This document shows positions 19,593 to 28,293 of a stretch of 64,000 nt of DNA, piece after piece (within the stretch, counting starts at the first letter, position 1; each line of letters begins with the position of its first letter). Below the pieces are notes generated by a model. It was not told where the DNA came from. It was given only the letters and a program-made list of their open reading frames with translations, and made no database searches. Both the position numbers and the translations under genes were made by a program. The DNA is from Xylanimonas oleitrophica (GTDB lineage: Bacteria; Actinomycetota; Actinomycetes; Actinomycetales; Cellulomonadaceae). Where the stretch lies: contig NZ_QKWH01000001.1 of NCBI RefSeq assembly GCF_003244315.1, positions 248,001 through 312,000 on the forward strand, written 5' to 3'.

Positions 19593-21119
19593 TCAGCCTG
19601 CTGCGACCTCGTCGTCGGCGGCGCGATCGGCCGCCTCGTCGAGGGCGCGCTGGTCGGCTGCGACGAGCTGCTCGAGGGTGGCTGTGCGCTCCGTGACAGA
19701 GACCGTGTCGATGGCCACGACCCGTTCCTCCTCCGCGGCCAGGAGCTCGGGCTTGGTGATGGGCCGGGGCACCTCCTCGATGCCCTTGACCTCCTCGATG
19801 TCGTCCTTCTCGTCCACCACGTCGAGCTCGACCATGCGCCGGGCCGAGGTCAGGACGTTGCGCTCCAGCGAGCCGATCATCGAGTTGTAGCTCTTGGTGG
19901 CCGACTCCAGCGCTCGCCCGGTCTTGGTGATGTGGCCGGTCATCGTCACCAGGCGGGAGTAGAGCTCCTTGCCGACGGTGAGGACCTTCTGGGCGTTCTC
20001 AGCCAGGGCGTCCTGCCGCCAGGCGTAGGCGACGGTGCGCAGCAGCGCCACCATCGTCATGGGCGTGGCCACGATGACGTTCTTGCGCGCCGCGTACTCC
20101 AGCAGGTCGGGCTCGCGCTCGACCGCCGCGGACAAGAACGCCTCGGCAGGCACGAACATCACCACGAACTCGGGCGCGGGGGAGAACTGGTCCCAGTACT
20201 TCTTGGCGGCCAGGTCGTCCACGTGCTTGCGCATGTGCCGCACGTGGGCGTCCAGGCGCTGCTGGCGGTAGTCCTCGTCGGTGGCCTGCTGCGCCTCGAG
20301 GTAGCCGAGGAACGCGACCTTGGAGTCGACGACGACGCTCTTGCCACCCGCCAGGTGCACCACCATGTCGGGGCGCAGCAGGCCGTCGTCGGTGGAGACC
20401 TGTGCCTGCTCGGTGAAGTCGACGCGCTGCAGCATGCCGGCGGCCTCGACGACGCGACGCAGCTGCAGCTCGCCCCAGGCGCCGCGCGTCTGGGAGGAGC
20501 GCAGCGCGGTGACGAGGTCGCTGGTCCCCTTGTGCAGCTCGGCGTTGGCCTCGGCCAGCCGGCGCAGGTGCTCCGAGAGCGTGGAGTGGCCCTCGATGCG
20601 GGCCTTCTCCGCCTCGGCGACCTCCTCACGCACCTTCTCGACCGCCTTGCTCAGCGGCTCGACCAGCGCCTTGAAGGCCTGCTCGCGCTGGACCAGCACC
20701 TCCTCGTTCTTCACCGTGGAGGCCTTGAGGGTCTGCTGCGCCAGCTCCAGGAACTGCTGGGAGTTGGCCGCCAGCGCCTGCCCCGCCACGGACTGGAAGC
20801 GCTGCCGCTCCGCCTCCTGGTCCTCCTTGACGGCACGCAGCCGCTGCTCCGACTCCTCCTTGAGGGCCTGTAGGCGCCGCTCGGCGTCGGCGCGGGCCTC
20901 GGCGACACGGCGCTCGGCCTCGTCCCGCACGAGGTCGAGCTGCTCGCGCAGGCCGGCGGCCTCGCGGCGCAGCCCCTCGATCTCGGCGTGCCCGCGGGCC
21001 AGCTCGATGTCGGCCGAGCGGCGTGCGGCGCCGGACCGGTTGGCGGCCACGAGCCAGCCCACCAGCACGCCCACGGCGAGCGCGCCCAGCAGCAGGCAGA
21101 TCCAGGTCGTCGTCGTCAT
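19593..21119 (-). CDS. rmuC: RmuC family DNA recombination protein
   Basis: 508 aa. One N-terminal membrane segment (residues about 6-26), a long coiled coil (about 35-125, rich in EAERRVAEARADAERR-like heptads), and the RmuC nuclease-like domain with GAWGELQLRRVVE, VVDSKVAFLGY and PMTMVALLRTVAYAW. The family limits recombination between inverted repeats in E. coli, probably through nuclease activity. The last 50 residues are acidic and alanine-rich. Conserved hydrophobic anchoring suggests membrane attachment with the domain in the cytoplasm. Confidence 0.9.
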   Translation of the reverse strand: MTTTTWICLLLGALAVGVLVGWLVAANRSGAARRSADIELARGHAEIEGLRREAAGLREQLDLVRDEAERRVAEARADAERRLQALKEESEQRLRAVKEDQEAERQRFQSVAGQALAANSQQFLELAQQTLKASTVKNEEVLVQREQAFKALVEPLSKAVEKVREEVAEAEKARIEGHSTLSEHLRRLAEANAELHKGTSDLVTALRSSQTRGAWGELQLRRVVEAAGMLQRVDFTEQAQVSTDDGLLRPDMVVHLAGGKSVVVDSKVAFLGYLEAQQATDEDYRQQRLDAHVRHMRKHVDDLAAKKYWDQFSPAPEFVVMFVPAEAFLSAAVEREPDLLEYAARKNVIVATPMTMVALLRTVAYAWRQDALAENAQKVLTVGKELYSRLVTMTGHITKTGRALESATKSYNSMIGSLERNVLTSARRMVELDVVDEKDDIEEVKGIEEVPRPITKPELLAAEEERVVAIDTVSVTERTATLEQLVAADQRALDEAADRAADDEVAAG

Positions 21120-21285
21120 GCCCGCAGCGTCCCACGGGGCACCGACACGGAGGTGGGTGCCCGCGCCGCACGGGTGAAACCCGCCCGGGCGCAGGCGCCG
21201 CCTGTGGAGGGCTTGGCGAGAGGCAGGGGCGACTGCGTACTGTCACGACTGACACGAGCAGCACCGCCGACCTCACGACGAACAG

Positions 21286-22152
21286 GTGATCCCCCTGAGC
21301 GCCCCTACGCCGGCCGGCCCTCCCGGGCCTGCGACCGCACCCGCCGCACCCGCCGCACCCGCCGCACCCGCCGCCCCGCCTGACCCGTCCGCCGCGCTGA
21401 GCCTGCGCGGCCTGTGGAAGCGCTTCGGGCAGAAGATCGCCGTCGCGGGCGTGGACCTCGACGTCCCCGCCGGCTCGTTCTACGGCCTGGTCGGCCCCAA
21501 CGGGGCGGGCAAGACCACCACCCTGTCGATGGCGACGGGCCTGCTGCGCCCGGACTTCGGCGTCGCCACGGTGCTCGGCACCGACATGTGGGCCGACACC
21601 GACGCCGCCAAGCGCCTGCTGGGCGTGCTGCCCGACGGCGTGCGGCTCTTCGACCGTCTCACCGGTGCCCAGCTCATCACCTACGCAGGTCTGCTGCGCG
21701 GGCTCGACCGCGAGACGGTCGCGGCGCGCGCCGAGGACCTCCTGGTCGCCATGGACCTGGTCGCCGACCGCGACACCTTCGTCGTCGACTACTCGGCCGG
21801 CATGACCAAGAAGGTCGCCCTCGCCGCCGCCCTCATCCACGCGCCGCGCGTGCTCGTGCTCGACGAGCCCTTCGAGGCGGTGGACCCGGTCAGCGCCGCC
21901 AACATCCGCGACATCCTGCGCGGGTACGTGGACGACGGCGGCACCGTCGTCGTCTCGAGCCACGTCATGGACCTCGTGCAGCGCATGTGCTCGCACGTCG
22001 CCGTCGTGGCGGGCGGGCACGTGCTCGCGGCGGGCACGGTCGACGAGGTGCGGGGCGAGCAGAGCCTCGAGGACCGGTTCGTCGACCTGGTCGGCGGGCG
22101 CAAGGACGGGGAGGGCCTGGCGTGGTTGCGCAGCTCGTCCGCCTCAAGCTGA
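21286..22152 (+). CDS. ABC exporter ATP-binding protein
   Basis: 288 aa, GTG start. The first 35 residues are Pro/Ala-rich, encoded by a short-period repeat of CCCGCCGCA. The ATPase domain has Walker A GPNGAGKTT, Walker B VLVLDEPFEAVD and H-loop VVSSHVM. The signature is YSAGMTKK rather than LSGGQ, a variant also seen in some ABC-2 exporter ATPases. Its last 31 bases overlap the permease gene, so the two form an exporter of unknown substrate. Confidence 0.85.
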   Translation: MIPLSAPTPAGPPGPATAPAAPAAPAAPAAPPDPSAALSLRGLWKRFGQKIAVAGVDLDVPAGSFYGLVGPNGAGKTTTLSMATGLLRPDFGVATVLGTDMWADTDAAKRLLGVLPDGVRLFDRLTGAQLITYAGLLRGLDRETVAARAEDLLVAMDLVADRDTFVVDYSAGMTKKVALAAALIHAPRVLVLDEPFEAVDPVSAANIRDILRGYVDDGGTVVVSSHVMDLVQRMCSHVAVVAGGHVLAAGTVDEVRGEQSLEDRFVDLVGGRKDGEGLAWLRSSSASS

Positions 22153-23720
22153 CCCTCATGGCCAACACGCTCCGCCGGAGCGTGTGGCAGACCATCGGGA
22201 TCATCGCCGGCGGGGCCTACGGCCTGTTCCTCGTGGCCCTCGCGGTGGCGGGAGCCGTCGCCGGGGGCACGGTGGACCCGGTCACGACGGGCGCCGTGCT
22301 GGTGGTCGTGGGCGCCGTCGTCGTCCTCGCGTGGTGCGTGGTGCCCGTCTTCGCCTACGGCGTGGACGCCACCCTGGACCCGCACCGCTTCGTCACCTAC
22401 GGCATCCCGCGCCGGTCGCTCCTCGCGGGCCTGACCGTGGCGGGGGTCGTGTCGGTGCCAGGCCTGACGACGGCGCTCGCCGCCCTCGGCGTCGCCTTCG
22501 CGTGGTGGCGCAGCCCGGCGGCCCTCGTCGCGGCGCTGGTCGGTGCGGTGCTCGCCGTGGCGCTGTGCGTGGTGGGGTCCCGTGCCGTCACCACGGCGCT
22601 GGCGCCCTTGCTGGAGTCTCGCCGCTCGCGCGAGGTGCTGGCGGTCGCGGCGCTCGTGCCCCTCATGCTCGTGGGCCCCGCGTTCGGGTGGTTCGCGCAG
22701 CGTGCGAGCGGGTTCGCGGTCGACGGCGACGCGACAGGTCCGGTGCTCCGCGACCTCGCCGCCGTGGTGGCATGGACGCCGCTCGGCGCGCCGTGGGGCT
22801 TCGCCGCCGCCGTGCACGACGGCGCGTGGGGCTCGGCGGCGGGCCGGCTCGGCGTCGGGCTGCTCACGCTGGCCCTGGCCGCCGCCGTGTGGGACCGGGC
22901 GCTGCGCCGCACGCTGGAGACGCCCAGCACGAGCGGTTCCAGCGGGGCACGGGGCAAGGGGCTCGGGATGCTGGGACGGCTGCCCGCCACACCGACCGGT
23001 GCCGTCGCCGCGCGGGCGCTGACCTACTGGCGGCGCGACCCGCGCTACTCGGCGTCCATGGCGGTGATCCCCCTCCTGCCCGTGGTGATGATCTTCGCGG
23101 GGCAGGGCGCCGGACCGGGTGCCAGCGTGGTGGTGCTGATGCTGGCGCCGCTCACCGCGTGGGTCCTCGGGTTCAGCATCTCCAACGACATCGCCTACGA
23201 CCACACGGCGTTCGCGCTGCACGTGGCCACCGGCACCGCCGGGCGGGCGGACCGGTGGGGGCGTGCCCTGCCCGTCCTGCTGATCGGGACGCCGCTCGTG
23301 TCGGCCTACGCGGTGGTCTCGACGGCCGTGACCGGCAGCTGGGGCGCGCTGCCGGCGCTGCTCGGCCTGAGCCTGGGCACGCTGGCGCTGTCGACAGGCG
23401 TCTCCAGCGCGGTGGCCGTGCGGTGGCTCTACCCGGTGGCCAAGCCGGGGGAGAGCCCGCTCAAGCAGCCGCAGGGCGCGACGGGCGCCACGATGCTCGC
23501 CCAGGCGGTGTGCAGCGGCCTGACGCTGCTGCTGTCCGCGCCGGCGCTCACCCTCGCCCTGCTGGCGATGCTCCTGCCCAGCCCGGTGCTCGGGTGGGTC
23601 ACGCTCGTAGTGGCTCCGGCCCTCGGGGTGCTGGTGCTGGTGCTCGGCGTCCGCTGGGGCGCCGCCACCTATGACCGGCGTGCCCCGGAGCTGCTCCAGC
23701 GCGTGCAGTCGTACGCCTGA
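22122..23720 (+). CDS. ABC-2-like exporter permease
   Basis: 532 aa from a GTG at 22122 with GGGGAGGG seven bases upstream; the start lies inside the upstream ATPase gene. About twelve hydrophobic segments in two groups (residues about 20-250 and 300-520) with a central polar linker (TLETPSTSGSSGARGKG). No specific family motif was recognised beyond the actinobacterial ABC-2-like permease character. It forms a two-gene exporter with the ATPase and ends at a strong hairpin. Confidence 0.8.
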   Translation: MVAQLVRLKLTLMANTLRRSVWQTIGIIAGGAYGLFLVALAVAGAVAGGTVDPVTTGAVLVVVGAVVVLAWCVVPVFAYGVDATLDPHRFVTYGIPRRSLLAGLTVAGVVSVPGLTTALAALGVAFAWWRSPAALVAALVGAVLAVALCVVGSRAVTTALAPLLESRRSREVLAVAALVPLMLVGPAFGWFAQRASGFAVDGDATGPVLRDLAAVVAWTPLGAPWGFAAAVHDGAWGSAAGRLGVGLLTLALAAAVWDRALRRTLETPSTSGSSGARGKGLGMLGRLPATPTGAVAARALTYWRRDPRYSASMAVIPLLPVVMIFAGQGAGPGASVVVLMLAPLTAWVLGFSISNDIAYDHTAFALHVATGTAGRADRWGRALPVLLIGTPLVSAYAVVSTAVTGSWGALPALLGLSLGTLALSTGVSSAVAVRWLYPVAKPGESPLKQPQGATGATMLAQAVCSGLTLLLSAPALTLALLAMLLPSPVLGWVTLVVAPALGVLVLVLGVRWGAATYDRRAPELLQRVQSYA

Positions 23721-23729
23721 GAGGGCTCA

Positions 23730-23766
23730 GGTCTCACGACGGCGGGGCCCGCGCCGTCGTGAGACC
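23730..23766 (+). terminator. Terminator after the exporter permease
   Basis: A perfect 15-bp stem (23730-23744 with 23752-23766) and a 7-base loop begin ten bases after the permease stop. A third partial copy of one arm follows at about 23768-23777. Confidence 0.75.
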
Positions 23767-23859
23767 CGCGCCGTCGTGGGGCCGGCTGTCGTGGGGTCCG
23801 GCCGATGGGTGCGCGGGTGGGAGCGCGGGGCTGGCCGGGTGTGGTGGCTCGTCCGCTGG

Positions 23860-23865
23860 AAGACT
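23860..23865 (+). promoter_or_regulatory. -10 box of a probable leaderless GNAT transcript
   Basis: AAGACT ends six bases before a GTG at 23872 that opens the GNAT gene. Spacing and sequence match the ispH and ychF arrangements. No ribosome binding site is present. Confidence 0.45.
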
Positions 23866-23871
23866 GGTCGG

Positions 23872-24933
23872 GTGCCCGACGACGACCTGCCCATGACCGT
23901 GCCCGCCCCGCTCGACGTGCCCCTCCCCGCAGGGTGGACGGCGCGCGTGCCCCACCTCGACGACGTCCCGGTGCTGGCCGACCTGGCGGCGGCCGAGCGC
24001 CGTGCCGCCACCGGCAGCGGGACGCCCGACCCGGGTGCCGTGGCGGGCGAGGTGGCGGGCCCTCGGTCGTGGACGCGCCGCCAGGCCGTGGCGGTGGACC
24101 CGCAGGGCACCGTGCGCGGGTGGGCCTCCGTGCACGACCGGGCGGCGGGCCGCGTCGTCGTCGAGGTGCGCGTCGACCGGTCCGGCCCCGACCCCGACGC
24201 GGTAGCGGCGGGAATGTACGCCTGGGTGGACGCGCAGGGGCGCGAGCTGGCCGCCCTGCGCGGCGTCGGCGCCGCCCAGCTCGACGCCGGCCCCTACGCG
24301 GACGACGCCGACCAGCGGCGCTGGCTCGCGGCGTCGGGCTACGAGCACGTGCGCACCTGGCTGCAGATGCGCCGCCCGGTCAGCCCGGCCGAGGCGGAGG
24401 ACGGGGCGTTCCCGCCGCCCCGCGCCGGGGTGACCGTGCGACGCGTCGCCGCGCACGAGAACGGCGTCCCCGTCGCCGTGGACCTCCAGACGGTGCACCA
24501 GGTGCTGGAGGACTCCTTCCAGGACCACTTCAACTCCTACCGGGAGGGGTTCGCCGAGTTCCTGCAGCGGCTGCGGGAGGACCCGGGGCACCGGTGGGAC
24601 CACTGGTGGCTGGCGTTCGTCGACGACCCGCAGGACCCGCAGGCCCCGCCGCTGCCGGCCGGGGCCCTCGTGGCGTCCGTCACCGCGCCGGAGTCCGACG
24701 ACCCGGGCACGTACGTCGAGTACATCGGCGTGCACCGGCGGGCGCGCGGCCGCGGCGTGGCCAAGGGGCTGCTGTACGCCGTCGTCGCGGACGCCGCGCG
24801 CCGCGGGCGGAGCCGGGTGAGCCTCGAGGTCGACGCCGACAGCCCCACCGGGGCCGACGGGCTGTACACCTCGCTCGGCTGGGAGACCGCCTACGCCACC
24901 GAGTCGTGGCACAAGGACGTCGAGGTGAGATGA
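23872..24933 (+). CDS. GNAT family N-acetyltransferase, probably two tandem GNAT folds
   Basis: 353 aa from a leaderless-looking GTG at 23872. The C-terminal GNAT domain (residues about 190-353) shows the acetyl-CoA-binding pattern VHRRARGRGVAKGLL and a following YTSLGWE strand. The N-terminal half (about 25-150) has a degenerate GNAT-like pattern. Length and duplication resemble mycothiol synthase MshD, and mshB is present further along, but the match is too weak to name it. Substrate unknown. Confidence 0.75.
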   Translation: MPDDDLPMTVPAPLDVPLPAGWTARVPHLDDVPVLADLAAAERRAATGSGTPDPGAVAGEVAGPRSWTRRQAVAVDPQGTVRGWASVHDRAAGRVVVEVRVDRSGPDPDAVAAGMYAWVDAQGRELAALRGVGAAQLDAGPYADDADQRRWLAASGYEHVRTWLQMRRPVSPAEAEDGAFPPPRAGVTVRRVAAHENGVPVAVDLQTVHQVLEDSFQDHFNSYREGFAEFLQRLREDPGHRWDHWWLAFVDDPQDPQAPPLPAGALVASVTAPESDDPGTYVEYIGVHRRARGRGVAKGLLYAVVADAARRGRSRVSLEVDADSPTGADGLYTSLGWETAYATESWHKDVEVR

Positions 24934-24976
24934 CGGTCGTCGCGGCCCTCCCGGCCGCGGGGCGGGCCGCGACCCG

Positions 24977-24982
24977 TAGACT
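24977..24982 (+). promoter_or_regulatory. -10 box of a probable leaderless ychF transcript
   Basis: TAGACT ends eight bases before the GTG start of ychF. There is no ribosome binding site between them. Confidence 0.55.
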
Positions 24983-24990
24983 CTTCCGAC

Positions 24991-26076
24991 GTGGCTCTCA
25001 CCATCGGCATCGTCGGCCTGCCCAACGTCGGCAAGTCCACGCTCTTCAACGCTCTGACCCGCAACCAGGTGCTCGCGGCGAACTACCCGTTCGCCACGAT
25101 CGAGCCCAACGTGGGAGTGGTGCCCCTGCCGGACCCGCGGCTGGAGAAGCTCGCGGAGATCTTCGGCAGCGAGCGGATCCTGCCGGCCACCGTGTCGTTC
25201 GTGGACATCGCGGGCATCGTCAAGGGCGCCTCGGAGGGTGAGGGCCTGGGCAACAAGTTCCTCGCGAACATCCGCGAGGCCGACGCGATCTGCCAGGTGA
25301 CCCGGGTGTTCTCCGACCCCGACGTGGTGCGCGTCGAGGGATCCACCGACGCCCGCGGCGACATCGAGACCATCTCGACCGAGCTGATCCTGGCCGACCT
25401 CCAGACCCTCGAGAAGGCGCTGCCGCGCATCGAGAAGGAGGTCAAGATCAAGAAGGGCGACCCCGCCCTCCTGGAGGCCGGCAAGAAGGCCCAGGAGATC
25501 TTGGAGCAGGGCACCACGCTCTTCCAGGGCGCGAAGGCCGCCGGTCTCGACCTGGCCGACGTCGCCTCGTTCCAGCTCATGACGGCCAAGCCGTTCATCT
25601 ACGTCTTCAACACCGACGACGCCGGCCTGGCCGACGAGGCCATGCAGGCCGAGCTGCGCGAGCTGGTGGCGCCCGCCCAGGCGATCTTCCTCGACGCCAA
25701 GTTCGAGTCCGAGCTGGTGGAGCTCGAACCCGACGAGGCCCGGGAGATGCTGGAGGCCAACGGCCAGGCGGAGGCGGGCCTCGACCAGCTCGCCCGCGTC
25801 GGCTTCGAGACCCTGGGCCTGCAGACCTACCTGACGGCGGGCCCCAAGGAGTCGCGCGCCTGGACCATCCGCAAGGGGTGGACGGCGCCGCAGGCGGCCG
25901 GCGTGATCCACACCGACTTCGAGCGCGGATTCATCAAGGCCGAGGTCATCTCGTTCGACGACCTGGTCGAGGCCGGCTCCGTGGCGGCGGCCCGCGCGGC
26001 GGGCAAGGCACGTGTCGAGGGCAAGGACTACGTCATGCAGGACGGCGACGTCGTTGAGTTCCGCTTCAATACATGA
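24991..26076 (+). CDS. ychF: Redox-regulated ribosome-associated ATPase YchF
   Basis: 361 aa, GTG start. Obg-family P-loop protein: G1 GLPNVGKST (K15), switch region ANYPFATIEPNVG, G3 FVDIAGIVKGAS, the altered nucleotide-specificity motif FNTDDAG that favours ATP over GTP, a coiled-coil insertion and a C-terminal TGS domain with TIRKGWTAPQAAGVIHTDF. The usual C-terminus is VEFRFNV; here it reads VEFRFNT followed by TGA, because the last codons come from inserted DNA. The normal ending recurs at 30090-30113. Confidence 0.95.
   Translation: MALTIGIVGLPNVGKSTLFNALTRNQVLAANYPFATIEPNVGVVPLPDPRLEKLAEIFGSERILPATVSFVDIAGIVKGASEGEGLGNKFLANIREADAICQVTRVFSDPDVVRVEGSTDARGDIETISTELILADLQTLEKALPRIEKEVKIKKGDPALLEAGKKAQEILEQGTTLFQGAKAAGLDLADVASFQLMTAKPFIYVFNTDDAGLADEAMQAELRELVAPAQAIFLDAKFESELVELEPDEAREMLEANGQAEAGLDQLARVGFETLGLQTYLTAGPKESRAWTIRKGWTAPQAAGVIHTDFERGFIKAEVISFDDLVEAGSVAAARAAGKARVEGKDYVMQDGDVVEFRFNT
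26053..26069 (+). repeat. Left copy (attL-like) of the ychF 3'-end direct repeat
   Basis: GTTGAGTTCCGCTTCAA inside the last ychF codons. It matches 30090-30106 at 16 of 17 positions (T versus G at the third base). Downstream bases differ completely from those after the right copy, as expected for an insertion boundary. Confidence 0.75.
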
Positions 26077-26131
26077 TTCGTGTCCTGGCGTGGGAACTCT
26101 CAACGGCGGCAGGTAGAACGTGCTCGGGTTG

Positions 26132-26137
26132 TAGGGT
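26132..26137 (+). promoter_or_regulatory. -10 box of a probable leaderless transcript for the islet kinase gene
   Basis: TAGGGT ends six bases before the GTG at 26144, the same geometry as in ispH. No ribosome binding site is seen. Confidence 0.5.
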
Positions 26138-26143
26138 TGGGTC

Positions 26144-26698
26144 GTGGTTGCCGATGTCATCGTTCTGACCGGTCCTCCGGGCGCAGGTAAGTCGACCACG
26201 GCACGCGAGCTGGCCCGACAGTACGACCGCGCTGTGCATCTGCATACCGATGATTTCTGGAGATACATCGCGGCTGGTGCGATTCCTCCTTACCTGCCGG
26301 AGTCCGATGAGCAGAATCAGACGGTGATGCGAGTGATCCGGGACGCGGCTTTCGCATACGCCGAAGGCGGGTTCGTGACCGTGGTGGATGGCATCGTCGG
26401 GCCGTGGATGATCAACCACTTCGTGCCTACTGAGAACAGCCAGAATGTCCCGGCGGTTCACTACGTCGTGCTCCGTCCGGGTCGCACTGAGACGCTTCAG
26501 CGCGCGCAGGGGCGGACAGCGCCGGAAGCGCTGGTCGAGGCGGAGCCCATCGATGTGATGTGGTCGCAGTTCGAGGACCTCGGAGACTACGAGGGTCACG
26601 TCATCGACTCCACGGATCAGTCGCCGTCAAAGACGGGCAGCGCTGTTTGGAACGCTGTTTTGAGCAGGGACTTCCTGCTCCCGCCTAGATCTTCCTAG
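26144..26698 (+). CDS. P-loop kinase-like ATPase of the islet
   Basis: 184 aa, GTG start. P-loop LTGPPGAGKSTTAREL at residues about 8-23, followed by HLHTDDFWRYI, which resembles the substrate-side acidic pair of small-molecule kinases (zeta toxin, chloramphenicol phosphotransferase, shikimate and gluconate kinase types). An LID-like arginine stretch follows (LRPGRTETLQRAQGR). The substrate is unknown; a role in phosphorylating a small molecule or drug is possible but not shown. Codon use is lower in GC than the flanking chromosome. Confidence 0.75.
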   Translation: MVADVIVLTGPPGAGKSTTARELARQYDRAVHLHTDDFWRYIAAGAIPPYLPESDEQNQTVMRVIRDAAFAYAEGGFVTVVDGIVGPWMINHFVPTENSQNVPAVHYVVLRPGRTETLQRAQGRTAPEALVEAEPIDVMWSQFEDLGDYEGHVIDSTDQSPSKTGSAVWNAVLSRDFLLPPRSS

Positions 26699-26901
26699 GT
26701 GGGGCCGAGCTTGCCACCAGGTGAGCAGCCAGCGTCGTGCGCCGCGGTGCAGCAGGGCGGCGTGGCCGTGGACCGCTGACGACCGCCGTGGCGGGCGGAT
26801 CTACTCCTCCGCCTCCGTCTCTGCCACCCGGGCCGGCGCAGTGAGGGTCTGCTGCGCCTGGCGGCCCGACCGTTGTCGCCGGGGCGTGCTTGAATTGCGG
26901 C
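26699..26901. other. Gap between the islet kinase and phosphotransferase genes
   Basis: 203 bases, more GC-rich than the genes on each side. No gene, hairpin or repeat was recognised. TTGAAT at 26890-26895 lies six bases before the ATG at 26902 and might be a weak -10 box. Confidence 0.35.
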
Positions 26902-27891
26902 ATGAGCCGATCGCTGACCCCGCAGCTAGCGATGCTGTGGGAGTCCGATGAGCCGGTGGCCGCTCTTCAGCAGCGTTTCGGCTTCCCAGATGCCCTGTCT
27001 GCTGGTCGTTGGGTGGCCGAAGCCCTGAAGACTCACTGGGACATCGAGGTGACCTCTTGCGAGCGGCTTGTGATGAGTGACCGCAACGCCCTCGCCTGGG
27101 TTGTCGGCCCGGATGGCCCGTTTATCGCCAAGTGGTCAGTGACCCCTGAGCGCTTCAAGCGTCTCTCTGCGATCGCACGGCTGACCGCATGGCTCGGTTC
27201 CCGCGATCTCCCGGTCTCCGTCCCGGTCGCTGCACTGGATGGCGAGACTCAGGTGCAGCTGGGGGACGCCTCGATGGGGTTGCAGCAGGAAATCGTTGGC
27301 GAGCATCTCGATGTTGATAATGCTGAGCAGGTTCACGCCGCTGGCGCTGCGCTGGCCCGGTTGCATCGGGCGCTCGAGTCCTATCCCGAGGCGGGGGACC
27401 TCGCCACCTGGCTCTCGAAGCCTGAGCCACTCACTGCCCGAATCGACCAGTGGTTGAAGACCGCAGGTGAGCACGTTCCGCCGGAAGCGTGCGCTGCACT
27501 GCGAAAGATCGCTGCTGACGCGCCCCGAGTGCCTGCAAGACACCAGCTCGTCCATGGCGACATTCGCTCGGCGAATATTCTGTGTGATGGCCCTGTAATT
27601 ACCGCTTTCATCGATTTCGACGAGGTTCGGCTCGACTTTCGTATCGACGAGATTGCACGATCTGCGGTGCTGCTGGGAACGCAATTCCACGATTGGGGTC
27701 CGGTTACTGCCGAGGTGCGCACAGCCTTCCTTGCGGGATACCAGTCAGTCCAGCCACTGGGGCCGGAGGAGCGTCAGTGGTGGAACGTCCTGGTGCTCTG
27801 GTACTCCCTGGCCTTCGTCCCGCCCGGCGACGATCCGACTGGTTGGAGACCCGCGGCACTCGACCACCTAGCCACACTCACCAACGTCTAG
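26902..27891 (+). CDS. APH-fold phosphotransferase family protein of the islet
   Basis: 329 aa from an ATG at 26902 (an in-frame TTG at 26890 would add four residues). The catalytic loop is VHGDIRSANIL (H218, D220, N225), and the metal-binding FIDFDEV (D238, D240) follows at normal spacing, as in aminoglycoside phosphotransferase / choline kinase folds. The N-lobe has the VVGPDGPFIAKW strand with the ATP lysine. Members phosphorylate aminoglycosides, macrolides, choline or sugars; the substrate here is unknown. Its neighbours are a kinase-like gene and an ANT-like nucleotidyltransferase, suggesting an antibiotic-modification or related cargo. Confidence 0.82.
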   Translation: MSRSLTPQLAMLWESDEPVAALQQRFGFPDALSAGRWVAEALKTHWDIEVTSCERLVMSDRNALAWVVGPDGPFIAKWSVTPERFKRLSAIARLTAWLGSRDLPVSVPVAALDGETQVQLGDASMGLQQEIVGEHLDVDNAEQVHAAGAALARLHRALESYPEAGDLATWLSKPEPLTARIDQWLKTAGEHVPPEACAALRKIAADAPRVPARHQLVHGDIRSANILCDGPVITAFIDFDEVRLDFRIDEIARSAVLLGTQFHDWGPVTAEVRTAFLAGYQSVQPLGPEERQWWNVLVLWYSLAFVPPGDDPTGWRPAALDHLATLTNV

Positions 27892-28234
27892 AGCACGGCA
27901 TCCCTGTCACGCGCTCCGAGTGTTCGGGTACATCGAACGCCCCAGGACCCGGTCGAGTTCAAGTCCTACAACGCCTGCATGAGGTCGAGCCAGGGGTGAC
28001 CGGGGTGTGCTCGTTGTAGTGACCGACTCAGCCATTCCCGACTGCTCGCATCGAGCGCAGGCAGGCATCGTTTCAGATCGTGCGTGTCCTGTGGACGAAC
28101 GTGTTTCGCCTTCAGGAGAAGTTGGACCTCCGGACGCAGATGCAGGATCCCCTCCGAGGTCCACAGTGTCTGGTCGATGGGTCGGGAGATCGTGCGATCC
28201 CGCTTGAAGCGCCATGTGTCGCCGTCGACGCTGT

Positions 28235-28238
28235 CTAG
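28235..28238. repeat. Target-site duplication CTAG, left copy
   Basis: CTAG directly flanks the left inverted repeat and is repeated at 29663-29666. One copy is needed, and only one, to restore the interrupted nucleotidyltransferase frame. Confidence 0.8.
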
Positions 28239-28293
28239 GGCGTGTCTCCCATTGAGTTGACCAGCGGGTGTCGGGTGGCGAGGCTGAGCGCTC

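Noticed and set aside
21334-21375. Short-period CCCGCCGCA repeats as a CRISPR-like or mobile repeat
   Set aside because: The units are contiguous with no spacers and are in frame with a Pro/Ala-rich N-terminus; simple coding low complexity.
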